A DNA stretch of 64,000 bases, from contig PYIU01000011.1 of assembly GCA_003415625.1 (NCBI GenBank), forward strand, positions 1,563,001 through 1,627,000, in the 5' to 3' direction. The notes beneath the pieces were generated by a model. It was not told where the DNA came from. It saw only the letters and a list, made by a program, of their open reading frames with translations, and did no database searches. The stretch's first letter is position 1; each line of letters begins with the position of its first letter. The position numbers were made by a program, and so were the translations under genes. Shown piece by piece: positions 22,462-34,088 of the stretch. This DNA is from Aquanectria penicillioides (lineage: Eukaryota; Ascomycota; Sordariomycetes; Hypocreales; Nectriaceae).

Positions 22462-25193
22462 GGCCTAATTAAAGTAAACAAATCAGCACGATGATGTTTC
22501 TTATCAGGGTCAGCCAATCATCTCTACCCTTCATAATATCTAGTAACTCTAGGTGATAGATGCGGGATTTTTTTCTCTTTGGAATAACAAGCTAGATCCT
22601 GCAGTAAGCAGGGTCTCCAACTGACTTGATCGCGTGCGTGAATCCAAAGATGAGTTATGATGCTTTTGATGAAGGATTGTGTAAACGGTCGGAAGAGGAT
22701 TCATTTGGCATGCGAACGATGCCTCCATTCACATGCAGACTTCAACTGTGGCATTAGGGGTGATTAATTTTACCAGCCTGTGATGTCACGTGCCATGGTG
22801 AAATCCATAATTGCTCGACAGTGGTCCAATAGTCAACTCGAACCGACACTCATTCGCGGTTTGCTGGACAACTACCTACTTTGCGCCGGCCCCTAGAAAA
22901 TCCGGTTCTCAAAGTGTGTCGAGTAGCTGAGCAGTGGGAGCTAAAATTGCAGTGAATAGCTGGTGAGTCACCGGAGACACTACATGCTACCGTCAGGTAA
23001 TGCACTGAAGCTAAAGGGGCAGTGAAAGGCCAGCATGTGGCGTGCACTGACTCATTCTCGTTACACCCTCAAAGTGATCCGCAAAGGCTAAAATTGCAGT
23101 GAAAGGCGCAAATAGGGCTGAGCAGGGGTGCCGCATCTACCCTCGCCGCAACTCCCCGGACAGAATTAATTTTACCAGTTAATGTCTTACGTTCTTCCAC
23201 AAGGCTTTGCCCGCTATAGGGATGGGATCTCCGTAAGAACAGTAGTCGTTTCACAAAACGTAGAGCGGATTGAGAATAGTTTCATGCTTCTATTTATGTC
23301 AATGGAATGGCTTATGCCCGAACACCCGGCTAGACATTTGCAACAGATCGAAAGGTAGTCAATGGAACCACTTGGAAGTACCGGTAATACGCAGAAGCTA
23401 AGATTGCAGTGAAGGAACACCCCCACGCCGCCCCACGACAGCGCTATGGCTCTGCCAGCCGGACAATTGCAGCACATAGGATTTGAGGCGGCCCAATTCT
23501 GCCCAACCAATAGCCAGTGGACACGCCAAAGTACCTCGAATTGATCTGGAGATGCTAAAATTGCAGTGAATTCGTTGTGAGAACCTGGATGGCCTTGTCC
23601 CACCTACAACACGGAGGATGCTTTGAATGGGTTCGCGTCCATCTTCCATAGTTGTTGCGACCCAGGTCCACCACCACCATTACCATCGATCCTTCAACAA
23701 TTGTCACCTTCTTCGCTTGAATTTTTGGACCCGCCAATGGGAACATGCCGATGTTCTTATTGTCATAAATGATTGACTGCTGTATATGCTGTATATTGCA
23801 CAAGGTTGACAGCTACCCTGTCTTTTCTGGGCCACCACTAATACGGTGGTGCCTTTAGATCCAAGGGCTGAATCGACAAAAATCTCCGTATGATTAAACA
23901 CAATCGCATTCCGATTCGTGCTCCTCTCGCTCAGCCTGATCAATCTAAGAGTAGGTCAGAGCCGGCTAGCTTTGTGCAATCTGTCGTGCCTGACCATGCT
24001 ACTCATATGTCAATCAATGCTTGACCTGTGCTTTGGTTCTCAGACTCACCCGCAGACGCCACATTGCTATTGATCAAGCAGATAAATCAATCAGCTGGCT
24101 CACCTAAAAGTGAGCTCAAATTGCAATAGGCTGGCCGTCAGGTCACAGTTCATCGACCATATCTTAGACTCGTCCGCAGAGGCCAAGATTGCAGTGAGGT
24201 TGATGAGGCGGCAAGAAGCGAATTGACCGCCTTAAAGTTGGTTCACATCCCATTACACGGATCTAAGGGGATATCGGTAAATTTGCAGAATAGGAACCTC
24301 GCAGCTGTGAAAGTTCTGACAAGCTGCGAATCCTGGTGTCAACACTTGCCATACGATAAAAGTCAAGTAATGCGCCCTCCAAAAGCGATGTGCAGTAACT
24401 GCTCCGCAGCGGCTACAATTGAAGTGCAGTCAGGACAGGCACAATGTCCAAAACATGTTCTGTGTCATTGGGTTCAAGGCTAGCACCATTCTGTCTCAGC
24501 TCTTCGTCTGATGTCTTATACCCCGTAAACCGACCTGTGGTACATGGATTCTAAGCCATTGAGGCGGTGGCTAATAATAAGCCCAGAATTACCGGCGCGT
24601 TGATTCATGATCAGAGGTGCACCTTGAACTGGCCAAGATTTGAAGATGTCACCGATTTTGGGGTCATTGGAAGTTTATCATGTCCTTTAACCAATTCCTT
24701 CTGTTGATAATCCGCGGTAAAGAAATTACGCACCAATACTTGTAATCGCAGCTGCGATCTTGCACTCGCGACATTGGGGGCATAGCAAGCTGTTGAGTCA
24801 ACGCTAGCCAACCCGATTATTGAAAATCAAAGAATTTATTAAATATAGGGGTTTACATAATCGGGGTTACTGGGGGCCTGTGGACTCATTCACCATACTA
24901 ATAAGCAGAGATCTCTATGGTTCATGACCGCCGATCAGTCGTTGGTGGCTAGTGGGCAGCAGTGCGAAGCTTCGATCCGAGACGGCGGCAAGGTGTAGAT
25001 GAAGCACAATATATAATCTCGATGCTCTGTTAAAGGAAATGACATAGGTGTTTATCTTAAATAGGTTACCCGACATCGATATTTGAATTGATTCATTTAG
25101 AAATGTAGTGAGAGGCCAACAATGACACCCCGCCGGATACTTCGCTAAAACATCTTGGGCTGGTGGTTCATGCTTACTTTGGGGAAGCGTCGT
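22462..25193. other. Long non-coding stretch with a recurring motif
   Basis: 2.7 kb without a credible gene. Between 22.9 and 24.45 kb it carries repeated copies of a short motif (separate entry). Near 24808-24875 a spaced inverted repeat (AACCCGATTAT ... ATAATCGGGGTT) flanks about 45 bp of AT-rich sequence. Open frames here are short and mostly translations of the motif. Confidence 0.5.
22940..24428 (+). repeat. Cluster of degenerate GCTAAAATTGCAGTGAA motifs
   Basis: Clear copies start at 22940, 23087, 23397, 23554 and 24182. Weaker copies start at 23010, 24057, 24112 and 24412; further partial matches lie near 23331 and 23460. Several copies are preceded by CCGCAGAG or GCAGA, so the wider unit looks like CCGCAGAGGCTAAAATTGCA. 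Spacing is often 60-95 bp or a rough multiple of 77 bp (70, 77, 310, 157, 70, 230). This suggests a decayed tandem array with a period of about 77 bp. Confidence 0.7.
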
Positions 25194-25454
25194 CTAACTG
25201 TCAAAGAATAAGTCGGGGCGCTTTTTCCCCTATCACTCGTATTTTCCAAGCAGTAGTTATGCTTTCTCCCCCCTAGTCATATTGCTCCAACGGTCACGCT
25301 TGTGCTTATTCCAGTACGTGTAGTAAACCTTGGCAAATGCGTAAGCGCCAATGGTTCCCACGGTAATCGCAATCAGGTTCTTGTTTCTCCTATGGTAACG
25401 AGGCTTGTCATCCTCCTGATAGATGTTTGGCGGATGGAGGAGAGTACGCACCAC
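25194..25454 (-). pseudogene. C-terminal remnant of a Dal5/ACS-type MFS transporter
   Basis: The minus-strand frame PPNIYQEDDKPRYH, a single hydrophobic helix, then YYTYWNKHKRDRWSNMT matches the last helix and cytosolic tail of allantoate/pantothenate-type anion:cation symporters. A stop codon follows GEKA at once, but the same frame continues through further stops to GKKRPDLFFDS, which resembles the family C-terminus (GNKRLDFxF). The preceding eleven helices are absent. A relic, not a functional small protein. Confidence 0.55.
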
Positions 25455-26275
25455 AGGCAGATGCGGTGGCTATCTTCTTGGGCACCGATTGGATCGCACT
25501 CGCAGCATCATGGTTTATCGAATGAGCGCGCCGCAGCCCACTATAGATACAATCTTTGAACAAGCTGAATGCTTCCATCCAGAGCATTGGAAGATTGAGA
25601 AATTGATTCGTGACCGGAACTGTCTCATACAACCTTGAAACGGGAGATATCTCGCCCCCGCTGATAGATCCTCTCAACTAGGGAGTTGTTCGCGTTTCTC
25701 ATCTGTCAGCCATGTTTGGGGTTGTAGAAATCTGTTCAGAGCTGCTTTCAGCATTTATAAATGACCTGCCCGAAAGTTTTTCCAACGCATAGCTCGAATA
25801 CTGTCGCTTCTACAACGCGACCGATAAGGAACAGGTTGAACGCTCGGAATCGGGTTGGAAAAGCTCAGCCTTCGTCAAGGCCATTCTCGTCTTCCGGCAT
25901 TTGCGGACAAAGAATTCTCGGACAAAACACTTGGTTTAAGGGCATGGAAAGGATTTTATACGAGTTATGGCTATGGTTCAGATCTGCCGTAGAATACTCG
26001 CGTCGTGTACCAAGGGTCAGTGCCAAACCGCGTGGATGAGGCGGCTTGGATCTCAACAAACATTACAGCATAATATGGCCTTACTGCGATTCGAAGATTA
26101 GCATTAATAGGTTAATCAGAGATAATTGAAACCTCGGAGTGCATGGGGATGGTGGGTATGATCAACGCAACAGCAGCAATAGACGGAAAAACTGAATCCA
26201 CCCGAAGCCGTGGTGAATATAGATACTGTAGGCTTCTCAAACATAGACTATTCTCGAAAAATATGAAATAGCAAA
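25455..26275. other. Intergenic region
   Basis: 820 bp between the transporter remnant and the TPR-CHAT stop codon. Short ORFs on both strands have no recognisable domain. More transporter sequence could survive beyond recognition on the minus strand at 25455-25680. Confidence 0.35.
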
Positions 26276-29200
26276 TTAAACCCCAAAGTGAAGATAGGGC
26301 ACCCAAAAAAAAGATTCAACATCCTCATCACAGGAAATAATATCCCTCAAGTTTGTCGCGCCATCTACCACATTGCTCTGACTTGGTGAGTTATGGTTTC
26401 TCCGTTGTGTAGTCCATTCGACTTGGCTGTTTCTAATCGCCCGGATGGCATGGTGAAGCCCTTTGCAAACAGCTGTGTCTGTCATACCTTCATCACGAAG
26501 CGTGTTGTATAGAACCCTCGCCACATCGACGCAATATCGGTCGGACACTTCCCACAGTGTCCCAACAACATGACGGAAGCCTGCGAGTTGAAATGCGTTA
26601 ACCAGATGGATTCCTTCATCAGCAAGCTTCTCCACCTTATTAGCTCCAGTTGAGCAAGCGGAGAGATAGGCGAGAAATGGTGGGTTGTCTTGTAGTCTGT
26701 GGCTTCGAAGATCTCCGACTGTGAGTGGTGCCTTTTGCCAGTCCTCGAGAAGTAGGCAACTTTGGGAAGGTTCCGCAGGATCTAGCCTCCCATGACCTGC
26801 GAAGTGAAATATTTTACAACTCGGCAGATGCTTGAGAACTTCATCTCTGTGTGGCACTGGGATAATCGGTTTTATCTTCAGAGATGGACAGAGCGTTGTC
26901 AATGTTTCCACTTCGTCTGTAGCGAATGGTAGCCTTTTGTTTGCGGATAACCCAGGTGTTGTACCCATTGCAATTAACAAAGCTGTGTCTAGTTTTGAAC
27001 CGGTTGGCTTTTGAGCTTGGCGTGGACGGGCGTATATTATCTCTTTGATAGCCGAGGCGTATGAGGACATGACTCTATCCATGACTGTTTCGGTCGACCC
27101 TGGACCATGATACCCTGCAGCGTGAAGTGGCAACTGGCTCAATGGTCCCGTAGGAATCCACCATATGCGAGGCCAATTATCATTAGCAACCGCATCTTTC
27201 AAACCAAGTGCATCTAGGCATGGAGAACAAATGGCATCCCAGAGCCACTCTAGCAGAGGCCCCATGTCGGAAGCGGAGGTTGTGTGGAGTAAATGCAAGT
27301 CATTGACTCGTTTCAATACCTCCTTGAGGGTCAAAGCTGGCAGTCCGAGCACCCTCACTCCAATACTTTCTATAATGAATGCATCACACCGGTACGCACT
27401 CAAGTTGACGACAATAATCGGACCCTTCTCTGCGGCAGCGATTAGCTGATCGGAAGAAGGCGGGATGAGGAAATTGCTAAATTCGGGCTTGGTACGAATT
27501 CTCGTTAGTAGCGCATTGAATTCCTGGTCGACTTGACGCCGTCGTTTGGCCAGTGATTCCTCCATAGATATACCGTCGTCAGGGGCGGAAGCAAGTGGGC
27601 CTGGACCATCTGATGGCGAGTCAAGCTCTGCTCGGAGTGATTCGAATTCCTCAGCCAGAGCCGGGTGCATTTTCTCGAGATCAGTAATATCTCCACGCAT
27701 GGACATGAGAAGATTAGCAATGACGCCGCGACCAAGTTCGAGGAGCTGCAGAGCGTGACATGCGTCCTCTCCGGCATTCAAGGCGCACGCAGCCGCTGTA
27801 GAAGCTAGACCAGCAAAGTCTGCAAGAATATGCTGCTTGTCGGTATGTAATGATGACCGTGGACTAACAGCGGAAAGGAGCTTTACAGCTGTCTCAAGAA
27901 TCTTGCTTGATTCTTTCCAATTTGACTGAGAGGCGAAAACGCCAGCGAAGTTCATGGCAATTCGAATTCGAATAGTTGTGGGAGCACCGACAAAGTTCCA
28001 TGCTTCTGTGTAAGACGATATAGCCTGAGTGAGGTCATCGGCTGTACCAAGTCGCTCAAATCTTTTCTCATGGTAATTTGCCAAGTTGTTTAGATAGCTG
28101 GGTCGATCAATGTTGTCTTCGGACGTTGCCATTACTGCCCTGGCTGCAACCTCAGTTGCATAGTTGAGATCGTCTATTGATCCTGTCAGGGTAAACCGCC
28201 TATCCAACCACACCCCAAGGCTATCGCAAAGACTGGCTTGGTAGGGATGATCATCAGGTATATCCTCCACAGCCGAAGTGATGGTTCCAATGGCGCGATC
28301 GAGATCATCCATCGAACCAGTTCGATCAAACCTCCTACCAAGAGAAATTGCAAGAGAATTTAAACAAGCGGCTCGGTCAGGGTGGTCCTTTGCGATTGCT
28401 TTTGCTGCTGCATCAGCGCAATCAATGGCACGATTAATATCATTCATTGACCCTGTTCGATCGAATCTTTTACTAAGCCACATCCCAAGATTGTTTAGGC
28501 AGGGAGTTTGCATTGGGCTATTTGGCAAAAGTGATTGAACGGCGGCCTCAGCAACCTCGACGGCACGATCAAGATCGGCTATCGAGCCAGTAATTTCAAA
28601 TCGCCTACCAAGCCACATTCCAAGGTTGTTGAAGCAAGCACCTCGCCTAGGATGGTTGGGTGGTATAGCTTGCACTGCCATGTCAGCGACCTCTACGGCA
28701 CGCGTAAGATCATCCATTGAGCCGGTCTGGTCGAACCGCCTTCCAAGCCACAGTCCGAGGGTAGTCAAGTACGAAGCTCGATAGAAGGTGTCCTCAGCTG
28801 CAGCTTTCACTGCCAAATCAGCATTTTCAACCGCACGGTTAAGGTCGTCCAATGACTGGGTCCGTTCGTATCGCCTGCCCAGGCTACTTGCAAGTGTGCT
28901 TCGACGATTGGCTTCATGGGGGTGCTTTTTCGATGCTGCATGTGAAACTGCCATCTCACAGACTTCAATCGAACGATTCAGATCACCAATTGAATCTGTC
29001 TGCTCGAATCGCTTGCAAAGCCATAGCCCAAGGCTATTCAAAAGGCGACCTTCATGCGGGCTATCTGACGGCATAACCTCTATTGCAGTAGTTATGACTT
29101 CAATAGCACGATTGAGATCGCCCATCGAACCAGTCAGTTCAAATCGCCTTCCAAGCCACCCGCCGAGGGTATCAAAGTATCTTGCATAGTCGGGATGGGT

Positions 29201-29395
29201 CGAAGGAAGAGTCTTTGCTGCCTCCTCGATAACCTCGACTACACGGTTGAGGTCATCTAATGAAGAAGCCTGGTTGAATCGTTCACCGAGCAAGTCTCCA
29301 AATTGTTTTAAGCGTATTGGCCGATCAGGATGGTCTGGAGGTGTGATCTTGACTGCCTTCTCAGCAAGCTCGATGATCTTGTTGAGATCATCCAT
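26276..29395 (-). CDS. TPR-CHAT caspase-like protein
   Basis: 1,039 aa from the first ATG (29393-29395). An in-frame extension upstream has only a TTG start; an earlier exon is possible. The N-terminal 500 residues are about eleven tetratricopeptide-like units of 42-44 residues, each with a DDLNRAIEV-type helix and a LGxWLGRRFExTGS-type helix. A linker follows, then a CHAT domain (about residues 700-1039) with FHFAGHG (His about 868, codon 26792-26794) and YLSACSTG (Cys about 914), the His/Cys dyad of the caspase-HetF fold, and a conserved GFRHVVGTLWEV. CHAT proteases linked to repeat sensors act in programmed cell death and defence. Activator and substrate are unknown here. Confidence 0.9.
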   Translation of the reverse strand: MDDLNKIIELAEKAVKITPPDHPDRPIRLKQFGDLLGERFNQASSLDDLNRVVEVIEEAAKTLPSTHPDYARYFDTLGGWLGRRFELTGSMGDLNRAIEVITTAIEVMPSDSPHEGRLLNSLGLWLCKRFEQTDSIGDLNRSIEVCEMAVSHAASKKHPHEANRRSTLASSLGRRYERTQSLDDLNRAVENADLAVKAAAEDTFYRASYLTTLGLWLGRRFDQTGSMDDLTRAVEVADMAVQAIPPNHPRRGACFNNLGMWLGRRFEITGSIADLDRAVEVAEAAVQSLLPNSPMQTPCLNNLGMWLSKRFDRTGSMNDINRAIDCADAAAKAIAKDHPDRAACLNSLAISLGRRFDRTGSMDDLDRAIGTITSAVEDIPDDHPYQASLCDSLGVWLDRRFTLTGSIDDLNYATEVAARAVMATSEDNIDRPSYLNNLANYHEKRFERLGTADDLTQAISSYTEAWNFVGAPTTIRIRIAMNFAGVFASQSNWKESSKILETAVKLLSAVSPRSSLHTDKQHILADFAGLASTAAACALNAGEDACHALQLLELGRGVIANLLMSMRGDITDLEKMHPALAEEFESLRAELDSPSDGPGPLASAPDDGISMEESLAKRRRQVDQEFNALLTRIRTKPEFSNFLIPPSSDQLIAAAEKGPIIVVNLSAYRCDAFIIESIGVRVLGLPALTLKEVLKRVNDLHLLHTTSASDMGPLLEWLWDAICSPCLDALGLKDAVANDNWPRIWWIPTGPLSQLPLHAAGYHGPGSTETVMDRVMSSYASAIKEIIYARPRQAQKPTGSKLDTALLIAMGTTPGLSANKRLPFATDEVETLTTLCPSLKIKPIIPVPHRDEVLKHLPSCKIFHFAGHGRLDPAEPSQSCLLLEDWQKAPLTVGDLRSHRLQDNPPFLAYLSACSTGANKVEKLADEGIHLVNAFQLAGFRHVVGTLWEVSDRYCVDVARVLYNTLRDEGMTDTAVCKGLHHAIRAIRNSQVEWTTQRRNHNSPSQSNVVDGATNLRDIISCDEDVESFFWVPYLHFGV

Positions 29396-30091
29396 TGTTG
29401 GTATTATGTGTTCCAGTGGGCGATTAGAACCGGTCAAATAGGAAAATCGATCGCTATATCAAAGGTAGTACACCACTAAATAATGCTCCCATTAAGCGCT
29501 AGGATCTTTGTGGGCATGTCACAATAGTAGGTACTCTTAGGTGAATTCGCACCTTACAAGTGGTCCGCAGGAGAACTGCTTCAAAGGATTCACAGGATAC
29601 TTGCGCATTCCAGTCGACCAACAGTCAGGATTGCATTAGGAATCGTCTGCGAAAGTGAGTGACCAGGGGCATTGTATTGATATAAGCTCGGTGGGACCTA
29701 AACCTGCTTGCTTACTTCCAAACTGCCCTGCAGATGTGGCTTTGAGTTATCCTGCTTGCCATGTTGTGGCCACTCGACAAATCATCAAGGCGCCCTAAAT
29801 TATTCACGTGCACATCAAGGTTGAATCAAATTCCAACACGTAATTCTTGGCAGTAAAAGTGCAAAAGAAAAATCACATGCGGTTATGTGAAGTATGCCAT
29901 TGGCTAACGATGCATTAAAATGCACTTTTGGTTTTTTGCGCTGCACCTATATCACATCACATTTCCATTCGATCAACGCTAATGTCTACTGTGTAGCGGC
30001 CCAGCGATAGACCTGCGTTTGGCATTTGGATATTGTAATTCCCATGGCGCTTGATCAGGGTTGATAAAATTCGGTATTACTGTCTTTGTGA
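29396..30091. other. Intergenic region
   Basis: About 700 bp holding the TPR-CHAT promoter and the ADH 3' UTR. Nothing further recognised. Confidence 0.4.
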
Positions 30092-31603
30092 CTACCTGCT
30101 AGTGTCTACGACGTAACGACCAGCAATATTGCCCTGCTGCATCAACTCGTACACTCCTTGGAGCTCTGAGAGACCGACGACCCTAAGCATGAAAGGTCAG
30201 TGTTATACTCTGCTGTGTTGCGGCCAGAAAACTCACTTGTAAGGGGCCTTGATAAAGCCCTGTCTGAAGAACTCAATGGCTTCGGCGGTATCTTGTCGGT
30301 TACCAACGTAGCTTCCCTTGATGTTGATCTCACTGTTGTTATATCCATGATTAGTTTGGTGACTTGACAAGTTCAGACTTGGTGTTTCTCATACCGAACG
30401 ACGGTGTCAAACACTGGTGCCTTGACAAATGCATTGGCTGGTAGACCAACGCAGACAATAGTACCCTTGCTCTTGACGTACTGGCTCGCCTCTTGGAACG
30501 GCTTCTCGCTGGCGGCCAGAAGCAGCACGGCATCGGGACCAGATCCTCCCGTAGCGGCGCGGATGTCAGCGACAGTGTCCTTGGAGGTCTTAAAGTCGAC
30601 AAAGGCGTCCGCTCCAAGCTCCGTGCACACCTTACGCTTCTCATCGCCGCCATCAAGAGCAGTTACGTGCAGACCCATAGCCTTAGCGTACTGGATGGCA
30701 AAAACACCGAGACCACCGCCGGCTCCGGCAATGGCCACGTGTTGTCCAGGTCGGGCGCCAGACGACTTAAGGGCCTTGTAGACGGTCAAACCGGCGCAAA
30801 GAATGGGAGCTACAGCGGCGAGGTCACAGTCCTTGGGGATGCGGGCAACGTGAGCAGCCTTGCCAACGGCGTATTGCTGGAACGAGCCGTCAACGGTGTA
30901 GCCTGAGAGGGAGGCAGACGAGCACAGCGACTCGTTGGACTGTCTGCACTGCTCGCAGCTCATGCACGAGCCGTGCAACCACTTGATTCCTACGTGGTCC
31001 CCAATCTCGACGTCCTTGACTAGCTCACCTCGAGCAACTACGACACCGGCACCCTCGTGTCCTCCGACAAGGGGCATCTTGGACGCGAGCGGCCAGTCGC
31101 CATTGACGGCGTGGAGATCCGTGTGGCAGACACCGCTGTACTTGATGTTAATCAGAACCTCGTCTGAAGCCGGCTTGGGCACGGGGATCTGCTTATACAC
31201 CACGGCTGCTGCGTAGTTAGCCCCTAGCTCGTCACCATCGCCATCACCTTCGAGAGCAGCACTTACGGCCACCTGTCTGCTCCAAAACCTGTGCCCATTG
31301 CTCCGTCGGGATTTCAGGGCCTGCTGTGGTGGCGTATGCCGCAGGCTTGGCTACGTTGTTGGTGGCCTTGATGCTCGAGACGACGCTGCTAGTGCTGCTG
31401 CTTGCACGAGCCTTGGGGTTGTGGCGGGAGCACGCCTGGCCCATGGAGCTCGCACAGCTTGCACAGAGCGACCTCTGGCTGGAGCTGAAGCTTCGATTGC
31501 TGATCCGGACTGCTGCTGCGCGTGCAATGAACGCCGTGTTGCGGGTGGCCGGCCTCACCATCCGGAGAGCTCCGGTCCTCATTAGGTTGCTTGCTGACAT
31601 CAT
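30092..31603 (-). CDS. Zinc-dependent alcohol dehydrogenase, mitochondrial type
   Basis: Four exons, complement of 31267-31603, 30395-31205, 30237-30332 and 30092-30182; 444 aa. About 90 N-terminal residues are Arg/Ser/Ala-rich ([27 protein letters not shown]), consistent with a mitochondrial presequence. The enzyme domain begins near [13 protein letters not shown]. It carries the catalytic zinc ligands ([16 protein letters not shown]), the four structural-zinc cysteines ([15 protein letters not shown]) and the dinucleotide-binding AGAGGGLG. The C-terminal GRYVVDTSR is typical of the tetrameric fungal ADH1/ADH3 group, which interconverts ethanol and acetaldehyde with NAD. Exon 2 has two possible acceptors three bases apart (CAGCAG). 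Two adjacent ATG codons could start it (31603 or 31600). Confidence 0.92.
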
Positions 31604-34088
31604 GACGGTTCCCGCTACGTAGTGATCTGCGTGCTTGTCCTTGCAGTGTGCTTGGAACTGGCTAGCGGGCTGCTTTATACATGTACTGCGGCTATCAGTC
31701 CCGCTGTCACACTATTCCCCCATCGGTGTAGCGCGATGGAACCCGTTTTGCCTGAAACTCTACTTTTCATCAGACCACATCACACAATGCAAAAGACACA
31801 AACCCCGGAACCCAGCGAGGGAAATTGCATCTTTGCTCCAAGCGGAGTAATATCCCCTGTTCGCGGAGAGACACTGGGCAGCTGGGACCCCCGCGGGGTT
31901 TAAAAACCGCGAGACTCACCGGGGTGAGGATCCAGCAAAGTGATAAGTCTCATGTTTTCCCTCCACCAAGTTGACTGTTCCCAACCACGTGTTGGTGCCT
32001 CCACTGTGGGTCCTCTAACCATTTCGTCACGGAGTCAGCAGATTCATTAGAGTTCGGGTAGAGATTGGAAAACCTACCAATGATAAGGGCTATGATCAAG
32101 TTGCCAACGCCGGTGTTGAGTGTTGGTCCAGGGGCTGAACGGCCACTTCCAGCCGGGCCACGAGCAAGCCTGGGCTTGTTGCGCTTCGGTGAGCGTATCA
32201 AAGGTGAGCGTATCAGAAGATGTCACTATCTCTTGTCTGGTTGGATTCCCGAATAGGATGGTCAGCTTGAATTGCGAATGTGCTACTGCCGGGCCTCATA
32301 GTGAACAATGCTTCTCTGCGAAGCAATGTGGTCGAAGGCGGCTGAAGGCGGCTTTGGATAAGGCCGGGGGTGCTATGGTCGAGGAATAGGAGTTATCTGA
32401 CGCGCCAATGCTCTATCTAAAGCTGATAATATCGTGCTTGAGCTCAGCAGTTGGGCTAAAGGACATCGAGAGGCTTTCAAATACAAAGTCACCAGGCCAA
32501 AATCTCATGCCGTAATTGTGGAGACTGATAAGCTAACACAAAGACAATCCTTCTGGAAATCAGGTCGGTTCTATATGCACGACCTAAACCGCGTTCGGAT
32601 ATCTCGGAGCCGCAATGGACACCTGAGCGCTGACAATGCTTGAGCCGCAGTCAATCTTGTATGGGCTTCCGCTAACTGTGGGAACGGCTCCAGAGGCTGC
32701 AAAGTGAGAACCGGTGGGGGTTGTTTCAAGCAAACTCCCTGGTATTCTTCTATAATGCTGTGTTTTTCCTGACTTACAGCAACGCTGAGATGGGGAAAAG
32801 AGGTATTTTTTCGGTGTCTGTGATTGGTTTCGAAAAGGAGCATTGAAACTTTGCGGCTCAGGCCATCAAATTGAATAATGTCGCCATCTCAGCATTGATA
32901 CCACTGAACACCGATGTCCATCTTGATCTGAATCAAATAAGGTCGGAATCTTCGAAGTTCACAAGTCGAAGTGATGCTCAAACGACGACAAGTCCCAGTT
33001 GTCGTCTCAAGGGTCATCTTATAGGCCACGAGGCGAGGTGATTCTACCTGGACCCGCCTCAGCCGCATCATCCGGGGATCCGGGGATCCGGATCCCTCAG
33101 CCCGACGGCTACACCGACTCGGCTTTGGTCGGCAGAAGCTCAGGCCCAGAAGCGGAAAGGATTTCGGTGAGCTTGGTTTGGTTTCATGTAGGTTGATGAA
33201 ATTCTCTAGGATCTCTCAAACACCGAATATTTCATCGCGCGAATGTTTCAACTGATTTGCAATTGCCGAGCGGGTTGAGAACGGCTTGTTGAATCATGAT
33301 GCAGATGGTTTTCTTTCTCCCATTGAGGAAAACGCCGATAGCTAGACCATGCCACTCAACTCTATGCTTGGCCCTTTGTAGACCAGGATTGCCTGGTGTA
33401 GACCAACACTCACAAAATTCAAGGTCGAGTCCAACACCGCCCCAAGTGTTGTCACGTCAATGCCTAGCTGAGGTGCATGGTTCCCATAACCTTTCAGCTG
33501 AAGCAAGAGAGCGAAAACCCGCCCGACCAAGACTCGGATAGCGAGGGTGCCTGTGTTTTAGGAGCGAGGTTGCCCGGGTGTTGGTAGCTTGCACAATGTA
33601 GACTTTTGCCATGCCGCACTCTCCCAGGCGAATCGCGAGCTCTGTAGCACAGCGAGAGCTATGGCGGTGGATCGGTTGGATACTGCAATGGCACTCGACC
33701 AACAGAAATGACGAAACATCTGAGAGCTGGCGCCACGAGATTGGCGGTTGGTCCACATTACTTGTATGCTGACGGCGATGGGGCGCAAGCAAGTGCGTGT
33801 GAGCTGGCAGGGCTGCAAGGCCTGCGAAGTCACGAACACAGCCTTCAATTCCAGAAGGCTAGGCAAAGGCCATACTGAGGTTATTTTGAGAACCATCATC
33901 GAGAGATGCGCAGGCAAAGGGGCGTGAAAGGAAAAGTACAAATAATATGTCCCTCTTCGCTCATCTCTGGGGAAAGTATCAATCAGCAAGAAATCAGACA
34001 CCTGTCTACTTCACTCAAATCACCACTTCACACACCTTCGTATCAGCTTTCAACCAATTTCAACCATTTTCAACCACAAACATTCAAG
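31604..34088. other. Intergenic region between divergent ADH and secreted-protein genes
   Basis: 2.5 kb holding two promoters. It includes a GC palindrome about 290 bp upstream of the ADH start and a small CCGGGGAT duplication near 33072-33087. A minus-strand frame (33558-34001) has no recognised domain and is not called. Confidence 0.4.
31889..31898. promoter_or_regulatory. CCCCGCGGGG palindrome in the ADH upstream region
   Basis: A perfect 10-bp GC palindrome about 285 bp upstream of the ADH start. It overlaps the GC-rich sites (SYGGRG and its complement) bound by the carbon-catabolite repressor CreA in ascomycetes. Regulation of an ADH gene by CreA would make sense but is not shown here. 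Confidence 0.35.

Noticed and set aside
22940..24428. CRISPR-like array
   Set aside because: The repeated motif is short, degenerate and unevenly spaced with no unique spacers, and this is a eukaryotic genome.
33558..34001. 147-codon minus-strand frame upstream of the secreted protein gene
   Set aside because: No family resemblance and it overlaps the likely promoter of the secreted protein gene.
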